A stretch of 64,000 bases of DNA, from positions 1,178,001 through 1,242,000 of the forward strand of contig NZ_FOPG01000001.1 of the NCBI RefSeq assembly GCF_900113435.1. The letters are read 5' to 3'. The notes beneath the pieces are model-generated. The model did no database searches and had not been told where the DNA came from. It was given only the letters and a program-made list of their open reading frames with translations. Numbering within the stretch: the first letter of the stretch is position 1; the number at the start of each line of letters is the position of its first letter. Made by a program: the position numbers and the translations under genes. This document shows, one piece after another, positions 55,113-64,000 of this stretch. This stretch comes from Sulfitobacter dubius (GTDB taxonomy: Bacteria; Pseudomonadota; Alphaproteobacteria; Rhodobacterales; Rhodobacteraceae).

Positions 55113-55576
55113 GGTGCCACCCGCAGCGGGATGCGGCGGCGGAACGGGGTGCCGTCGGCCGCGCGCATTTCTATCCGCAGGTTCCAGTTGCCCGGCCCAG
55201 CCTTGACCGGCGCCACCCAAGCCGCACCGTCCCAAGTGAAGATCGGCGTGATGTCATCCGCCACGGTGGTCGCGCGGCCCAGCGTCGCCGAGAGAATTTC
55301 CGGCCGGACGCTGCGCCCCTCCGCCGTCACCACCAGCCGCAGGGCATTTGCTGTCAGATCGGTCTCTACCGCCCAGCCAAGCGCTTCCTGTGCCGCCCGG
55401 TCGGCCTGAAAGTGCTGCGAGGCGATGTAGCTCGACTCGGTCTCCTTGCCGGGGAAGGTCCGTACCGCGTTGATCGCCAGCGCGAGATTCACCGCGATGA
55501 TGATCGAGAAACCGCCGACGAAGCCCGCCAGCACGTGCCATCCCGTCAGTGGCCGATTGACCTGCCTTGCCGTCAT
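55109..55576 (-). CDS. ccoH: cbb3 oxidase accessory protein CcoH (FixH)
   Basis: A 155-aa protein with one N-terminal membrane helix (GWHVLAGFVGGFSIIIAVNLALAINAV), the TFPGKETESSYIASQ motif and a periplasmic beta domain (WNLRIEMRAADGTPFRRRIPLRV), all standard for FixH. The start at 55576 (MTARQVNRPLTGWHVL) is family-like. It follows ccoG by 4 bp. Confidence 0.95.
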   Translation of the reverse strand: MTARQVNRPLTGWHVLAGFVGGFSIIIAVNLALAINAVRTFPGKETESSYIASQHFQADRAAQEALGWAVETDLTANALRLVVTAEGRSVRPEILSATLGRATTVADDITPIFTWDGAAWVAPVKAGPGNWNLRIEMRAADGTPFRRRIPLRVAP

Positions 55577-55580
55577 CGCC

Positions 55581-57122
55581 TCACTCCTTTCCGTTGAAGA
55601 TAGTATCGCCATGCGCCCGCGCGCCCGAGGAGACGTCCTCGACCCAGAAGCGCAGGTCGCTGCGAGCGCGCGCGGCCGCCGGAGCCTCGGGCGGGGCGAT
55701 GACATAGACCCGCTGGCGCTGCGTGCTGTCGGGGGGCACCGCGACGGTGGTTCCCACGTAACCCTCAAGCGCCAGTTTCAGTCCCGCCGCCGCGCCGAGC
55801 GACAGGCGGAAGTCGCGCGCTTCCCCGTGCTTGTTGCGCAGCCGGATGTCATAGGCGTTGCGGATCGACCCGTCAGATAGGGTCACGAAGGTCGGATTGC
55901 GCACCGGGGCGACCGTCATGTCGATCTCGGGCCGGACGAAGAGCGCCACCACCAGCGCCACGCCGATCGCGGCCCAAGCCAGCGTGTAGAACACGGTTCG
56001 AGGCCGGAAGACATGCTGCCAGAGCGGTTTTGGCCGCCAGTTGGAGTCGGCCATCGCCGCACTTTCGCCCGGGCGCGTCGGCGGCTCGTCGTCGAGCGCG
56101 AGATAGTCGATCAAACCGCGCGGGCGGCCGATCTTGTCCATCACGTCGTCGCAGGCGTCGATGCAGAGCGCGCAGGTGATGCATTCCATCTGCTGGCCCT
56201 CGCGGATGTCGATGCCCATGGGGCAGACCGCGACGCAGGCGTTGCAGTCGATGCAATCGCCGAGGGCCTCTCCGCTACGGGACTGCCGCGCACCTGCGCT
56301 GTCCTTGTCGAGCGCGGCACCATAGCGCGCTACCGCCTCCCCGCTGCCCACCGCCTCGGCCGCGGCCTGCGCACGTTTCACCCCGCCCTTGCCGCGCGGC
56401 TCACCTCGCCAGCGGCGGTAGCCGACGGTCAGCGTGCCCGGGTCCACCATCGCGCCCTGGATGCGTGGCCAGGGGCACATGTAGATGCAGACCTGCTCGC
56501 GCATGAAGCCGCCGAATAGGAAGGTCGTCGCCGTTAGTACCGCGATGGTGGCATAGGCCACCGGTGCCGCCTCGAGCCTGACCAGATCGCGCGCCAGCGT
56601 CGGGGCGTCGGCGAAATAGAAGACCCAGGCCCCGCCGGTCGCCATGGCGATGAGGAGCCAGACCGCCCATTTCGCCCCCCGCAGTCGCGCCTTGCGCAGG
56701 CTTATCGGGGCCTTGTGCAGGCGGATGCGCGCGTTGCGGTCGCCCTCGATCCAGCGCTCCACGGTCATGAAAAGGTCCGACCAGACGGTCTGTGGGCAGG
56801 CATAACCGCACCAGACCCGGCCCAGAGAGGAGGTGAAGAGAAACAGCCCCAGACCCGCCATAATCAACAGCCCGGCGACGAAGTAGAATTCATGCGGCCA
56901 GATTTCGATCCAAAAGAAATGGAAACGCCGATTGGCCAGATCGACCAGCACAGCCTGATCAGGCAGGTTTGGCCCCCGGTCCCAGCGAATCCACGGGGTC
57001 ACGTAGTAGATCCCAAGCGTGAAGATCAGGATCGCCCATTTCAGCGAGCGGAAGAAGCCGTTGACCCGGCGGGGAAAGATCGGCTCGCGCGGGGCGAAGA
57101 GTGGCGGGGCTTGTGTGGACAT
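55581..57122 (-). CDS. ccoG: cbb3 oxidase accessory ferredoxin-like protein CcoG (FixG)
   Basis: A 513-aa membrane protein with two [4Fe-4S] clusters: CIDCNACVAVCPMGIDIREGQQMECITCALCIDACD, preceded by VWCGYACPQTVWSDLF and followed by a C-terminal Ig-like periplasmic domain. It is thought to reduce copper during cbb3 assembly. The start at 57122 (MSTQAPPLFAPREPIFPRRVNGFFR) fits homologs. First gene of ccoGHIS, with an FNR box 60 bp upstream. Confidence 0.96.
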   Translation of the reverse strand: MSTQAPPLFAPREPIFPRRVNGFFRSLKWAILIFTLGIYYVTPWIRWDRGPNLPDQAVLVDLANRRFHFFWIEIWPHEFYFVAGLLIMAGLGLFLFTSSLGRVWCGYACPQTVWSDLFMTVERWIEGDRNARIRLHKAPISLRKARLRGAKWAVWLLIAMATGGAWVFYFADAPTLARDLVRLEAAPVAYATIAVLTATTFLFGGFMREQVCIYMCPWPRIQGAMVDPGTLTVGYRRWRGEPRGKGGVKRAQAAAEAVGSGEAVARYGAALDKDSAGARQSRSGEALGDCIDCNACVAVCPMGIDIREGQQMECITCALCIDACDDVMDKIGRPRGLIDYLALDDEPPTRPGESAAMADSNWRPKPLWQHVFRPRTVFYTLAWAAIGVALVVALFVRPEIDMTVAPVRNPTFVTLSDGSIRNAYDIRLRNKHGEARDFRLSLGAAAGLKLALEGYVGTTVAVPPDSTQRQRVYVIAPPEAPAAARARSDLRFWVEDVSSGARAHGDTIFNGKE

Positions 57123-57181
57123 GGGGGTTGCGGGCTCCGGGTTCTGCCTCAGTGGCCTACACCCGTCGGGCACAGGCCACT

Positions 57182-57195
57182 TTGATCTGCATCAA
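57182..57195. promoter_or_regulatory. FNR/FixK-type box of ccoGHIS
   Basis: TTGATCTGCATCAA, a perfect TTGAT-N4-ATCAA palindrome centred about 66 bp before the ccoG start codon, in the gap after ccoP. Confidence 0.88.
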
Positions 57196-57205
57196 AGCGC
57201 GGCGC

Positions 57206-58111
57206 TTAATCGGCAGTTGTCGCCGCGGCCTCCCCCACGTCGGCTTCACCGCCGCCGAGCCCATGAACATAGGCACTCACGGCGCGCACCTCGGCCTCGC
57301 CCAGACGGGCCTGCCACGAAGGCATGACCCCCATGCGCGGTGCCTTGAGCTGCGCCAGAATGTCCGCGTAGCTGTCGCCGCGCAGCCAGATCGCATCGGC
57401 AAGGTTCGGCGCGCCGATCTCGCGGTCGCCAAGCCCCGCGGCCCCGTGGCAGGAGCTACAGTTGTCGGCGTAGAGCTTTGCCCCCTGCCCCGCGGCGGTT
57501 GCGTCATGCGTCAGGTCCGACAGGCTGCGCACGTAATGCACGGTGGCGTCCAGCTCCTCGGGCGCCATCCAGTCAAAGGGGGGCATTTCCGAAAACCGCG
57601 CCTCGGGGTCCTCCTCGTTGCGGATGCCATGGCGCACAGTGTAGGTGATCTCGGCCATAGTCCCTCCCCAAAGCCAGTCGTCGTCCAGAAGGTTGGGATA
57701 GCCCGAGGCTTTCACGCCCCCCGCCCCCGCGCCGTGGCATTGCGAGCAATGTGCGGCGAAGACCGAGCGGCCTGCCTGTACGGCGAAACGGTGTAGCTCT
57801 TCGTTCTCCGCCAACACGCCGAGATCGACGGTGACGAGGCTCTCGGTCAGATCGGCGTTCGACAGTTCGACGCGGGCGATTTCGGCGGCGACCTCGCCGC
57901 GGGTAGAATAGCCCAGAAGCCCCGTCGTCGCGCCCGAGACCATCGGCCATGCCGGGTAGAGGATCGTGTAAATCACCCCCCAGACGACGGTTGCGTAGAA
58001 GGTCCAGAGCCACCACCGTGGCAGCGGCGTGTTGAGCTCCTCGATCCCGTCCCAGCTGTGGCCGGTGGTCTCGGTCCCGGTGGTGGGGTCGATCTTGCGG
58101 TTGTCGGTCAT
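57206..58111 (-). CDS. ccoP: cbb3 cytochrome c oxidase, di-haem subunit CcoP
   Basis: A 301-aa membrane-anchored di-haem cytochrome c. N-terminal DGIEELNTPLPRWWLWTFYATVVWGVIYTILYPAWP, then haem sites CSQCH and CSSCH with later Met ligands. It passes electrons from soluble or tethered cytochromes to CcoO/CcoN. It overlaps ccoQ by four bases; last of ccoNOQP. Confidence 0.97.
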   Translation of the reverse strand: MTDNRKIDPTTGTETTGHSWDGIEELNTPLPRWWLWTFYATVVWGVIYTILYPAWPMVSGATTGLLGYSTRGEVAAEIARVELSNADLTESLVTVDLGVLAENEELHRFAVQAGRSVFAAHCSQCHGAGAGGVKASGYPNLLDDDWLWGGTMAEITYTVRHGIRNEEDPEARFSEMPPFDWMAPEELDATVHYVRSLSDLTHDATAAGQGAKLYADNCSSCHGAAGLGDREIGAPNLADAIWLRGDSYADILAQLKAPRMGVMPSWQARLGEAEVRAVSAYVHGLGGGEADVGEAAATTAD

Positions 58112-58296
58112 TTTGTGGCTCCGTCTTCTGGGCCCTTGGGCGCGGGTTCATCGCGGAACGGTACGGTCGCCGCATCATCGTGCAGCGCGCGCGAGCCGGG
58201 CCGGAAGGCCCATCCGATCACGCCCAGAAAGATCAAAGTGAGGATCAAAAGCGCCCAGCTGTCGGCCAGTTCGCGCAGGAAGGAATAGGTGTCCAT
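58108..58296 (-). CDS. ccoQ: cbb3 cytochrome c oxidase subunit CcoQ
   Basis: A 62-aa single-helix protein (YSFLRELADSWALLILTLIFLGVIGWAFRPGSRALHDDAA), the usual CcoQ pattern, thought to stabilise the complex. It lies 10 bp after ccoO and overlaps ccoP. Confidence 0.94.
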   Translation of the reverse strand: MDTYSFLRELADSWALLILTLIFLGVIGWAFRPGSRALHDDAATVPFRDEPAPKGPEDGATK

Positions 58297-58306
58297 CAGC
58301 GGCTCC

Positions 58307-59143
58307 TCAGCGGCTGGCGTCGGGCACGAAGGTCGAGAAATCGACCAGCGTCCCGAGCATCTGCAGATAGGCGATCAGCGCATCCATCTCGCTTACCCCC
58401 GGCTGGCCGTCGAAATCGCGGACCTGCGCGCCGGGATAGCGTTCGATTAGCCCGTCGTAATCGCCGAACGGATCGACCTGAACGCGGAAATCGGCACTGG
58501 CGCTGGCGATCATCTCGTCGCTGTAGGGCACGCCCACCATACGGTGGGTCTCGACCAGATCGGCCACCTCGTCACCATCGAGCCGCGCGTCCATCAGGAA
58601 GGCGTATTTCGGCATGACGCTTTCGGGCACCACCGACTGCGGGTCGATCAGGTGATCCACGTGCCATTCGTCCGAGTAGCGCCCGCCGACACGCGCAAGG
58701 TCCGGCCCGGTGCGTTTCGAGCCCCATTGGAACGGGTGGTCGTACATGGATTCGGCAGCAAGGCTGTAGTGGCCGTAACGCTCGGTTTCGTCGCGCATCG
58801 GGCGGATCATCTGGCTGTGACAGACATAGCAGCCTTCGCGCACGTAAACCTCGCGCCCGGCCAGTTCGAGCGGCGAATAGGGGCGCATGCCCTCGACCTC
58901 CTCGATGGTGTTCTCCAGCCAGAACAGCGGCGCGATCTCAACGATGCCGCCGATGCTGACCACGGCGAGCGAGGCCATCAGTAGCAAGGTCGCGTTGCGC
59001 TCGAACCGCTGATGAAAGGTGATGGTCTGCGTCTCGGGCGGCAGTTCGTTTGGGATCTTTCCCTGCTGCATACCTTCTCCGGCGGTAACCACTTTGGGAT
59101 CATCGGTGGGGTCGTAGTCGGGGCTTTGGGGGTTCTTGCTCAT
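58307..59143 (-). CDS. ccoO: cbb3 cytochrome c oxidase, mono-haem subunit CcoO
   Basis: A 278-aa membrane-anchored cytochrome c. One N-terminal helix ([23 protein letters not shown]), the haem motif CYVCH in [28 protein letters not shown], and [22 protein letters not shown] hydrophilic first 40 residues precedes the helix. The ATG at 59143 lies 4 bp after the ccoN stop. Confidence 0.96.
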   Translation of the reverse strand: MSKNPQSPDYDPTDDPKVVTAGEGMQQGKIPNELPPETQTITFHQRFERNATLLLMASLAVVSIGGIVEIAPLFWLENTIEEVEGMRPYSPLELAGREVYVREGCYVCHSQMIRPMRDETERYGHYSLAAESMYDHPFQWGSKRTGPDLARVGGRYSDEWHVDHLIDPQSVVPESVMPKYAFLMDARLDGDEVADLVETHRMVGVPYSDEMIASASADFRVQVDPFGDYDGLIERYPGAQVRDFDGQPGVSEMDALIAYLQMLGTLVDFSTFVPDASR

Positions 59144-59147
59144 TGTC

Positions 59148-60773
59148 TTACTCCGCAGGCAGGGCGACGGTAACGGGTCGTGATTTCGGTCCGCGGATGG
59201 TCATCCACATGTTCCAGACCATGACTGCACCGCCCGCGAGGTAGAGCACCCCGCCCAGAGCCCGGATCACGTACATCACGAACTTGGCCTCGACGGTGTC
59301 TGCAAAGCTGTTGACGAGGAACCCGTTGGCATCGACCTCGCGCCACATCAGCCCTTCCATGATGCCGGTCACCCACATCGAGGCCGCGTAGAGGACGATC
59401 CCCACGGTCGCGAGCCAGAAGTGCAGGTTGATCGCCGCCATGGAATGCATCTGCGTCCGGCCCCAGAGCCGCGGGGTCAGGAAGTAGAGCGCGCCGAATG
59501 TGATGAGCCCGTTCCAGCCAAGCGCGCCGGAATGCACATGGCCGATGGTCCAGTCGGTGTAGTGGCTCAGCGAGTTCACGGCCCGGATCGACATCATCGG
59601 CCCCTCGAAGGTCGACATGCCGTAGAAGGCGAGCGAGGCCACGAACATGCGGATGATCGGATCGGTCCGGATCTTGTCCCAGGCACCTTCTAGCGTCATC
59701 AGGCCGTTGATCATACCACCCCATGAGGGCATCCATAGGATGATCGAGAATACCATCCCCAGCGACGCCGCCCAATCGGGCAAGGCGGTGTAGTGCAGAT
59801 GGTGCGGTCCGGCCCAGATGTAGAGGAAGATCAGCGCCCAGAAGTGAATGATTGACAGCTTGTAACTATAGACCGGCCGCCCCGCCTGCTTCGGCACGAA
59901 ATAATACATCATGCCCAGGAACCCGGCGGTCAGGAAAAAGCCCACGGCGTTATGACCATACCACCACTGCGTCATGGCATCCTGCACGCCGGCGAAGACC
60001 TGCACCGATTTAGAGCCCCAGATCGACACCGGGATGGCAAGGTTGTTGACCACATGCAGCATGGCCACGGTGATGATGAAGGCCAGAAAGAACCAGTTGG
60101 CGACATAGATATGCCGCTCGCGCCGGTTCATGATCGTGCCGAAGAAGACGGCGAGATAGGCCAGCCAGACGATGGTGAGCCAGATGTCGATGTACCATTC
60201 GGGCTCGGCGTATTCCTTGGACTGCGTGGCGCCCAGAAGGTAGCCTGTGGCCGCCAGAACGATGAAAAGCTGATAGCCCCAGAAGACGAACCACGCGGTA
60301 TTGCCGCCCCAGAGCCGTGCCGCACATGTGCGTTGCACGATGTAGAAGGAACTGGCGATCAGCGCGTTGCCGCCAAAAGCAAAGATCACCGCGCTGGTAT
60401 GCAGCGGGCGCAGGCGGCCGAAGTTGGCATAGGGCTGCGCCCAGTCAATGTTGAGCACCGGAAAGGCCAATTGCAGGGCGATGAAGGTCCCGACGAGGAA
60501 ACCGACGACGCCCCAGAAGGCCGTCGCGATCACGCCGTAGCGGACCGGCCCGTCCATATAGTCCCGCATCCCGTAGGCCTGCGCGGACACGCTGGGCGCT
60601 GCCGGGGCATCCTCGACTGGGATCTGGCGCAACTGCCAGATAAAGGCCCCCGCCGCGAGCACCATGATGAGCACCGCATGAACCATATAAGCCGGATCGC
60701 GGGCCCAATCCGCGCCAAGCGCCGCGAAAAACGCGATCAGCGCGAAGAGGATCAACTTCACCATATCGATCAT
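59148..60773 (-). CDS. ccoN: cbb3 cytochrome c oxidase catalytic subunit CcoN
   Basis: A 541-aa haem-copper oxidase subunit I of the C family, the high-affinity terminal oxidase. About 13 to 14 membrane helices; ligand His in [32 protein letters not shown] with the Cu_B His, [13 protein letters not shown], and [14 protein letters not shown] with later haem ligands. The N-terminus carries two extra helices ([15 protein letters not shown] and [17 protein letters not shown]) before the usual start region. An FNR-type box lies 56 bp upstream. Confidence 0.97.
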   Translation of the reverse strand: MIDMVKLILFALIAFFAALGADWARDPAYMVHAVLIMVLAAGAFIWQLRQIPVEDAPAAPSVSAQAYGMRDYMDGPVRYGVIATAFWGVVGFLVGTFIALQLAFPVLNIDWAQPYANFGRLRPLHTSAVIFAFGGNALIASSFYIVQRTCAARLWGGNTAWFVFWGYQLFIVLAATGYLLGATQSKEYAEPEWYIDIWLTIVWLAYLAVFFGTIMNRRERHIYVANWFFLAFIITVAMLHVVNNLAIPVSIWGSKSVQVFAGVQDAMTQWWYGHNAVGFFLTAGFLGMMYYFVPKQAGRPVYSYKLSIIHFWALIFLYIWAGPHHLHYTALPDWAASLGMVFSIILWMPSWGGMINGLMTLEGAWDKIRTDPIIRMFVASLAFYGMSTFEGPMMSIRAVNSLSHYTDWTIGHVHSGALGWNGLITFGALYFLTPRLWGRTQMHSMAAINLHFWLATVGIVLYAASMWVTGIMEGLMWREVDANGFLVNSFADTVEAKFVMYVIRALGGVLYLAGGAVMVWNMWMTIRGPKSRPVTVALPAE

Positions 60774-60828
60774 ATTCCGAATCCTTCACTCTTTCAAAGA
60801 CGGATCGCATGGCCCGACCGGGGGCGTT

Positions 60829-60842
60829 TTGACTTGGGTCAA
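60829..60842. promoter_or_regulatory. FNR/FixK-type box of ccoNOQP
   Basis: TTGACTTGGGTCAA, a symmetrical TTGAC-N4-GTCAA variant of the FNR/FixK site, centred about 62 bp upstream of the ccoN ATG. Confidence 0.82.
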
Positions 60843-61923
60843 TTGGGCGGCGACAAACCTGTAGAGATGTCGGTGCGCGGCTTTCGCGCGCTTGCGGCGA
60901 TTACTGCGCGCGAATTGATCCAGCGCAAATGCTATGCGACCTCGTCCCCCTAAACGGGGGTGCTTGATCCCGCAGATGAGTTGGACGCCCCCAATCTAAT
61001 CCGCACCTCTTCGGGAAGAGCGGCAGAAGCGCAGGAAGTGCCCGCACGGGCCTCAGACATAACTGATACATCCGGCTTGGACCGATAGGGGTATCGTGAA
61101 TGTCGAAGCGAACAGATGATGTGCACACTGCTCGTAAGATTTGCGCTGAGAGCTGTGTAAGCGCTTGTCCAGTATCGCAGCCATCACTTGTGAAAGGTGC
61201 CCAAGCCGCTATGGCGGCAAACTTGTCATCCCCGCGAATAGCAAATGGATCGAGGACTTAAGGCTGATACGCACAACCATGGCCAGGTCATCCACACCAC
61301 ATATTTCGATTAATGCTTTTCCTCGTATTGAATCGCCGGACCGACCCTGAACAGCCACAGGGAATCACTTTGGGATTCAACCGTTCATTGGGGAGGGATA
61401 AGCCCACGCATCTTGCGTTTCGCCCAACTGTCGCCCAGCTTTCCCTTTGACATTTTCGTGACCATGGCTGGGGCGCGGGGTCCTTTTGACGCGTTTTGGT
61501 CACCTTGGCAGAGGCAGGATTATCGATCCTGCGAACACAGAATGAATAGTGCCCCGCATCGCTACCGGAAAACAAAGCTGACGCGATCCCTAGGAATTAT
61601 AGATTATAATTCAGTGCCTTATAATATACTCCAATACCTCCGGGCGCGCCTTTCACCGTGATATGAATGGTCCGATCTCATCTCTCACCATGCCGATGCC
61701 CCCTGCTCTAACTCCCCCAGATCATTGATGAAATCCTGCCCGCCTCGCCAAGAAGGAAACAGTCTGTTTCTTAAAAAAAGGAGCAAATAAGGCGCGAAGG
61801 TGGTAACAAATGATACGTACCCTACCTGAACGTATAGGTCGGATAGACTTTCGACTTTTAGCGGCGAGAACGCGCCGCGGGCCGCAGTGGCCCGAATGAA
61901 TGCGATAGACCCTGGGGGGTTTG
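60843..61923. other. Long gene-free stretch between cco and exopolysaccharide genes
   Basis: About 1.08 kb with no gene I can support. Small frames (60901-61128 minus, 61165-61350 plus, 61288-61575 minus) lack ribosome sites and family features. From about 61570 the sequence becomes AT-rich, as expected for the promoter region of the exopolysaccharide genes; an inverted repeat GAAACAG-T-CTGTTTC lies near 61756. Confidence 0.5.
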
Positions 61924-62691
61924 ATGAAGTACTTTAACGCCGACCGACACGCTTTTGGCCTGATGGAAATCACTGCCGGACCTCCGGTGCTGGCCCGCCA
62001 GATGGACCGCGCACCTAATGCTGCGGGCGCTGCCGTTTTGCAGGCATCGCGTGAATTGGCCTCTTTCTGCCTGCGCCCCAAGGGTCTTTATGGTCGCTAC
62101 GCCAAACCGGTTCTCGACAAACTGCTGATCCTTGCCGTCCTGCCTATCGCGTTGCCGATCATTGCCCTTTGTGCGCTGGCGCTGTGGATCGAAAGCGGCC
62201 AACCCTTTTACACGCAGCAGCGGCTGGGCCGTAGCGGGAAACGCTTTTCCATCCTCAAACTGCGCACCATGGTTCGTGACGCCGATGCGGTATTGGAAAG
62301 CTATCTTGCCGCAAATCCGGCCATGCGTGCGGAATGGGATGAGATGCAAAAGCTGAAGAACGATCCGCGCATCACGCGGGTTGGTAACTTCTTGCGGGCC
62401 ACATCCATCGATGAACTGCCTCAGATTTGGAACGTGCTGATTGGCGACATGAGCTTGATCGGACCGCGCCCAATGATGCCGGAACAGCTTGAAATGTACG
62501 GCGACCCGAAATCCTACTTTGCTCTGCGCCCCGGCATTACCGGACTTTGGCAGGTCTCTGCGCGCAACAACAGCCGCTTTACCTACCGCAATGAAGTAGA
62601 TGGCGCCTACCGTCGCAACCTCTCTCTACCGATGGATCTGACCATTCTGATCAAAACCGTCGGGGTCGTCTTGCGTCGGACGGGGTGCTGA
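61924..62691 (+). CDS. Undecaprenyl-phosphate sugar transferase (ExoY/WcaJ family)
   Basis: A 255-aa polyisoprenyl-phosphate hexose-1-phosphate transferase starting exopolysaccharide repeat units. A membrane hairpin ([24 protein letters not shown]) is followed by [57 protein letters not shown] and [14 protein letters not shown], all family hallmarks. Length fits ExoY (short type) rather than WcaJ/WbaP. ATG at 61924 with GGGGGG upstream. First of an EPS gene series. Confidence 0.94.
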   Translation: MKYFNADRHAFGLMEITAGPPVLARQMDRAPNAAGAAVLQASRELASFCLRPKGLYGRYAKPVLDKLLILAVLPIALPIIALCALALWIESGQPFYTQQRLGRSGKRFSILKLRTMVRDADAVLESYLAANPAMRAEWDEMQKLKNDPRITRVGNFLRATSIDELPQIWNVLIGDMSLIGPRPMMPEQLEMYGDPKSYFALRPGITGLWQVSARNNSRFTYRNEVDGAYRRNLSLPMDLTILIKTVGVVLRRTGC

Positions 62692-62762
62692 GCGATGCTG
62701 ACCACGCCTGCTAACAATCGGAAATTGTCCACCTCATGTTTAGAAAATCGAAAGGGAACAAG

Positions 62763-63662
62763 ATGAAGGATCTTTACGCATCTGACGCCCTCGGGGCGGA
62801 CAACAGCGATGTTTTGGCGACCTTTGGCGGCCCGGGGATGCGGCACAGCATCCGCCCGCGTCGTACAGTGATGGATAATGAGGACGAGTTCGACGGCGAT
62901 CTGTCCTTCGAGGAGCCTCTGCCCGTCGCCGCCCCTAAGATCACGCAATACGTCAGCGATGACCGCGCCCCACGTTGGCAAGACCTGCCCATCGCAACAC
63001 CCGGCCCCGGTGGGGACATGCCGCTGGTCGATGATCACCGTAACAGCGCGGCCGCACGGGCCTTTGATCTGCTGCGCACGCGTCTGCGTCAGACGATATT
63101 GGAACATGGCTGGGTGAATATCGCCGTCACCGCGCCCACGTCAGGCTGCGGCAATACTTTCTCAGCCACCAATTTGGCGCTGAGCCTGTCCCGAGTGCCG
63201 GGATCACGGACTGTCCTGATGGATATGAATATGCGCAATCCCGGTCTGGCCCGCGCATTTGACACGGACGCCCCCGGTGCAATGAGCGACCTTTTGGCCG
63301 GTCGGACCAGTCTGGGCCAGCAGATGGTTCGTGTAAGCGATACGTTGGCGCTTGGCCTGAATGACCAACCCGAGGTGAACGCCGCCGAAATCCTTCAAGA
63401 CAGCGCAACGGCCGAAACCTTGCTGCGGATGCGCGCGACGCTCCAGCCAGAGATCGTCCTATATGACATGCCGCCTATGTTGGAGCATGACGACCTGTCG
63501 GCCTTCTTGCCTCAGCTTGACGGGGTATTGTTGATCTCTGACGGCAGTCAGACCATGGCGCGGCATCTGCGTGAATGTGAACGTATGCTTGAAGGTCAGG
63601 TGCCGCTTTTGGGCATCGTCCTGAACCGTGCCCGGTCTTCAAGCCTTCCGAAATATGCCTGA
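62763..63662 (+). CDS. CpsD/CapB-like ATPase of exopolysaccharide assembly
   Basis: A 299-aa MinD/BY-kinase-like protein. An acidic N-terminal region of about 90 residues precedes AVTAPTSGCGNTFSATNLALSLSR, where the usual Walker A Lys is Asn131, then the second Walker motif VLMDMNMRNPGL (Asp154) and LYDMPPMLEHDD. There is no C-terminal Tyr cluster (one Tyr in LPKYA). It would pair with the Wzz-like protein that follows, as in split BY-kinases. ATG at 62763 with AAGGGAAC upstream; a start at 62736 is possible. Confidence 0.85.
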   Translation: MKDLYASDALGADNSDVLATFGGPGMRHSIRPRRTVMDNEDEFDGDLSFEEPLPVAAPKITQYVSDDRAPRWQDLPIATPGPGGDMPLVDDHRNSAAARAFDLLRTRLRQTILEHGWVNIAVTAPTSGCGNTFSATNLALSLSRVPGSRTVLMDMNMRNPGLARAFDTDAPGAMSDLLAGRTSLGQQMVRVSDTLALGLNDQPEVNAAEILQDSATAETLLRMRATLQPEIVLYDMPPMLEHDDLSAFLPQLDGVLLISDGSQTMARHLRECERMLEGQVPLLGIVLNRARSSSLPKYA

Positions 63663-63776
63663 CACCCCCTGTCTTTGCGCCTGTTAGCGCCCTATTATCG
63701 CCCAAGTCTTCTGGTCTAGGCAGGGAAACCCCGCCAAGCAATGGACTGGGGGCCAAAGCAGGTTGGAAAGAGGCAC

Positions 63777-64000
63777 ATGGGACCGATCTATACATTCGAT
63801 GACATCATCGACATGCTGCGCCGCCGCGCGGGCGTTATTATTCTGGTCACGCTTTTGGGCTGTGTCGCTTCGGTATTTTGGGCGCTGTCGATCGCCCATG
63901 TTTATCAATCTTCCGAAGTCATTCAGATCGAACAGCCCAAGATCGCCAATGATCTTGCCCCTTCTACCGTCGAAGGGTCGTCAGCCCGTCGCCTGCAATT
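63777..64000 (+). CDS. Wzz/chain-length determinant family protein, cut by window edge
   Basis: The first 74 residues of a polysaccharide co-polymerase: MGPIYTFDDIIDMLRRRAGVIILVTLLGCVASVFWALSIAHVYQSSEVIQIEQPKIAND, i.e. a short cytoplasmic start, the first membrane helix and the start of the periplasmic domain. GGAAAGAGG lies upstream of the ATG. It continues past 64000. It would control chain length or export together with the CpsD-like ATPase. Confidence 0.85.
   Translation, partial: MGPIYTFDDIIDMLRRRAGVIILVTLLGCVASVFWALSIAHVYQSSEVIQIEQPKIANDLAPSTVEGSSARRLQ

Overview
The window is alphaproteobacterial chromosome, most likely from the Rhodobacteraceae (Roseobacter group). Evidence is the high GC of the core genes, the gene content (ftsY, hflKC-degP, adrenodoxin-type ferredoxin, ccoNOQP-ccoGHIS with FNR/FixK boxes, roseobacter-type alkB) and many small periplasmic proteins of the kind found there. 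A genus such as Sulfitobacter is a guess that cannot be settled by reading alone.

Positions 1-24.66 kb are ordinary core chromosome. They hold a partial transporter-like gene, an MgtC-family protein, FtsY, an orphan NuoE-NuoF fusion, an alkane hydroxylase, XseA, PurD, a ferredoxin, a Do-type protease with HflK/HflC/DUF2065, glutathione reductase, RpiA, L-serine ammonia-lyase, a pirin, a TetR regulator, homoserine dehydrogenase, GlpX and RecJ.

A tRNA-Glu(UUC) at 24752-24826 is the insertion site of an 18.5 kb genomic island (24811-43283). The island is bounded by 19-bp direct repeats of the tRNA 3' end and carries an intact tyrosine recombinase that reads out into the tRNA. It is visibly more AT-rich than the flanks and looks like a defence island. 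From left to right it holds: (i) the integrase and a small upstream ORF; (ii) a complete retron, made of a promoter, a 124-nt ncRNA with perfect a1/a2 inverted repeats, and a reverse transcriptase fused to a TOPRIM domain; (iii) an Rrf2 regulator with a flavin disulfide reductase-like gene broken by an amber codon; (iv) a 1310-aa Rad50/SMC-like ATPase ending in a LexA/S24-like domain; (v) IS3 and IS5 remnants; (vi) a three-gene operon of Lon-like AAA+ ATPase, calcineurin-like phosphoesterase and cyclic-phosphate-processing receiver (cREC) domain protein; (vii) a two-TM membrane protein. Just outside the right repeat lies the C-terminal stump of an older, related integrase, so this tRNA has been used more than once.

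From 43.8 to 47.9 kb there is a LysR-divergent operon (a PNPOx/ferredoxin-reductase fusion, a DUF1348 protein and a GST). From 48.1 to 60.9 kb lies a micro-oxic respiration cluster: a lipoprotein cytochrome c behind a perfect FNR/FixK box, a FixL-like haem-PAS hybrid kinase, an OmpR-type regulator, a FixK-like Crp/Fnr regulator, a universal stress protein, ccoS-I-H-G and ccoP-Q-O-N, with FNR-type boxes ahead of both cco operons. About 1.1 kb without a clear gene follows. The window ends in exopolysaccharide genes: an ExoY-type sugar transferase, a CpsD-like ATPase with a changed Walker A lysine, and the start of a Wzz-type protein cut by the window edge.

Nothing here was checked against a database. 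Family names rest on motifs read by eye, and starts were chosen by Shine-Dalgarno sequence and family length.
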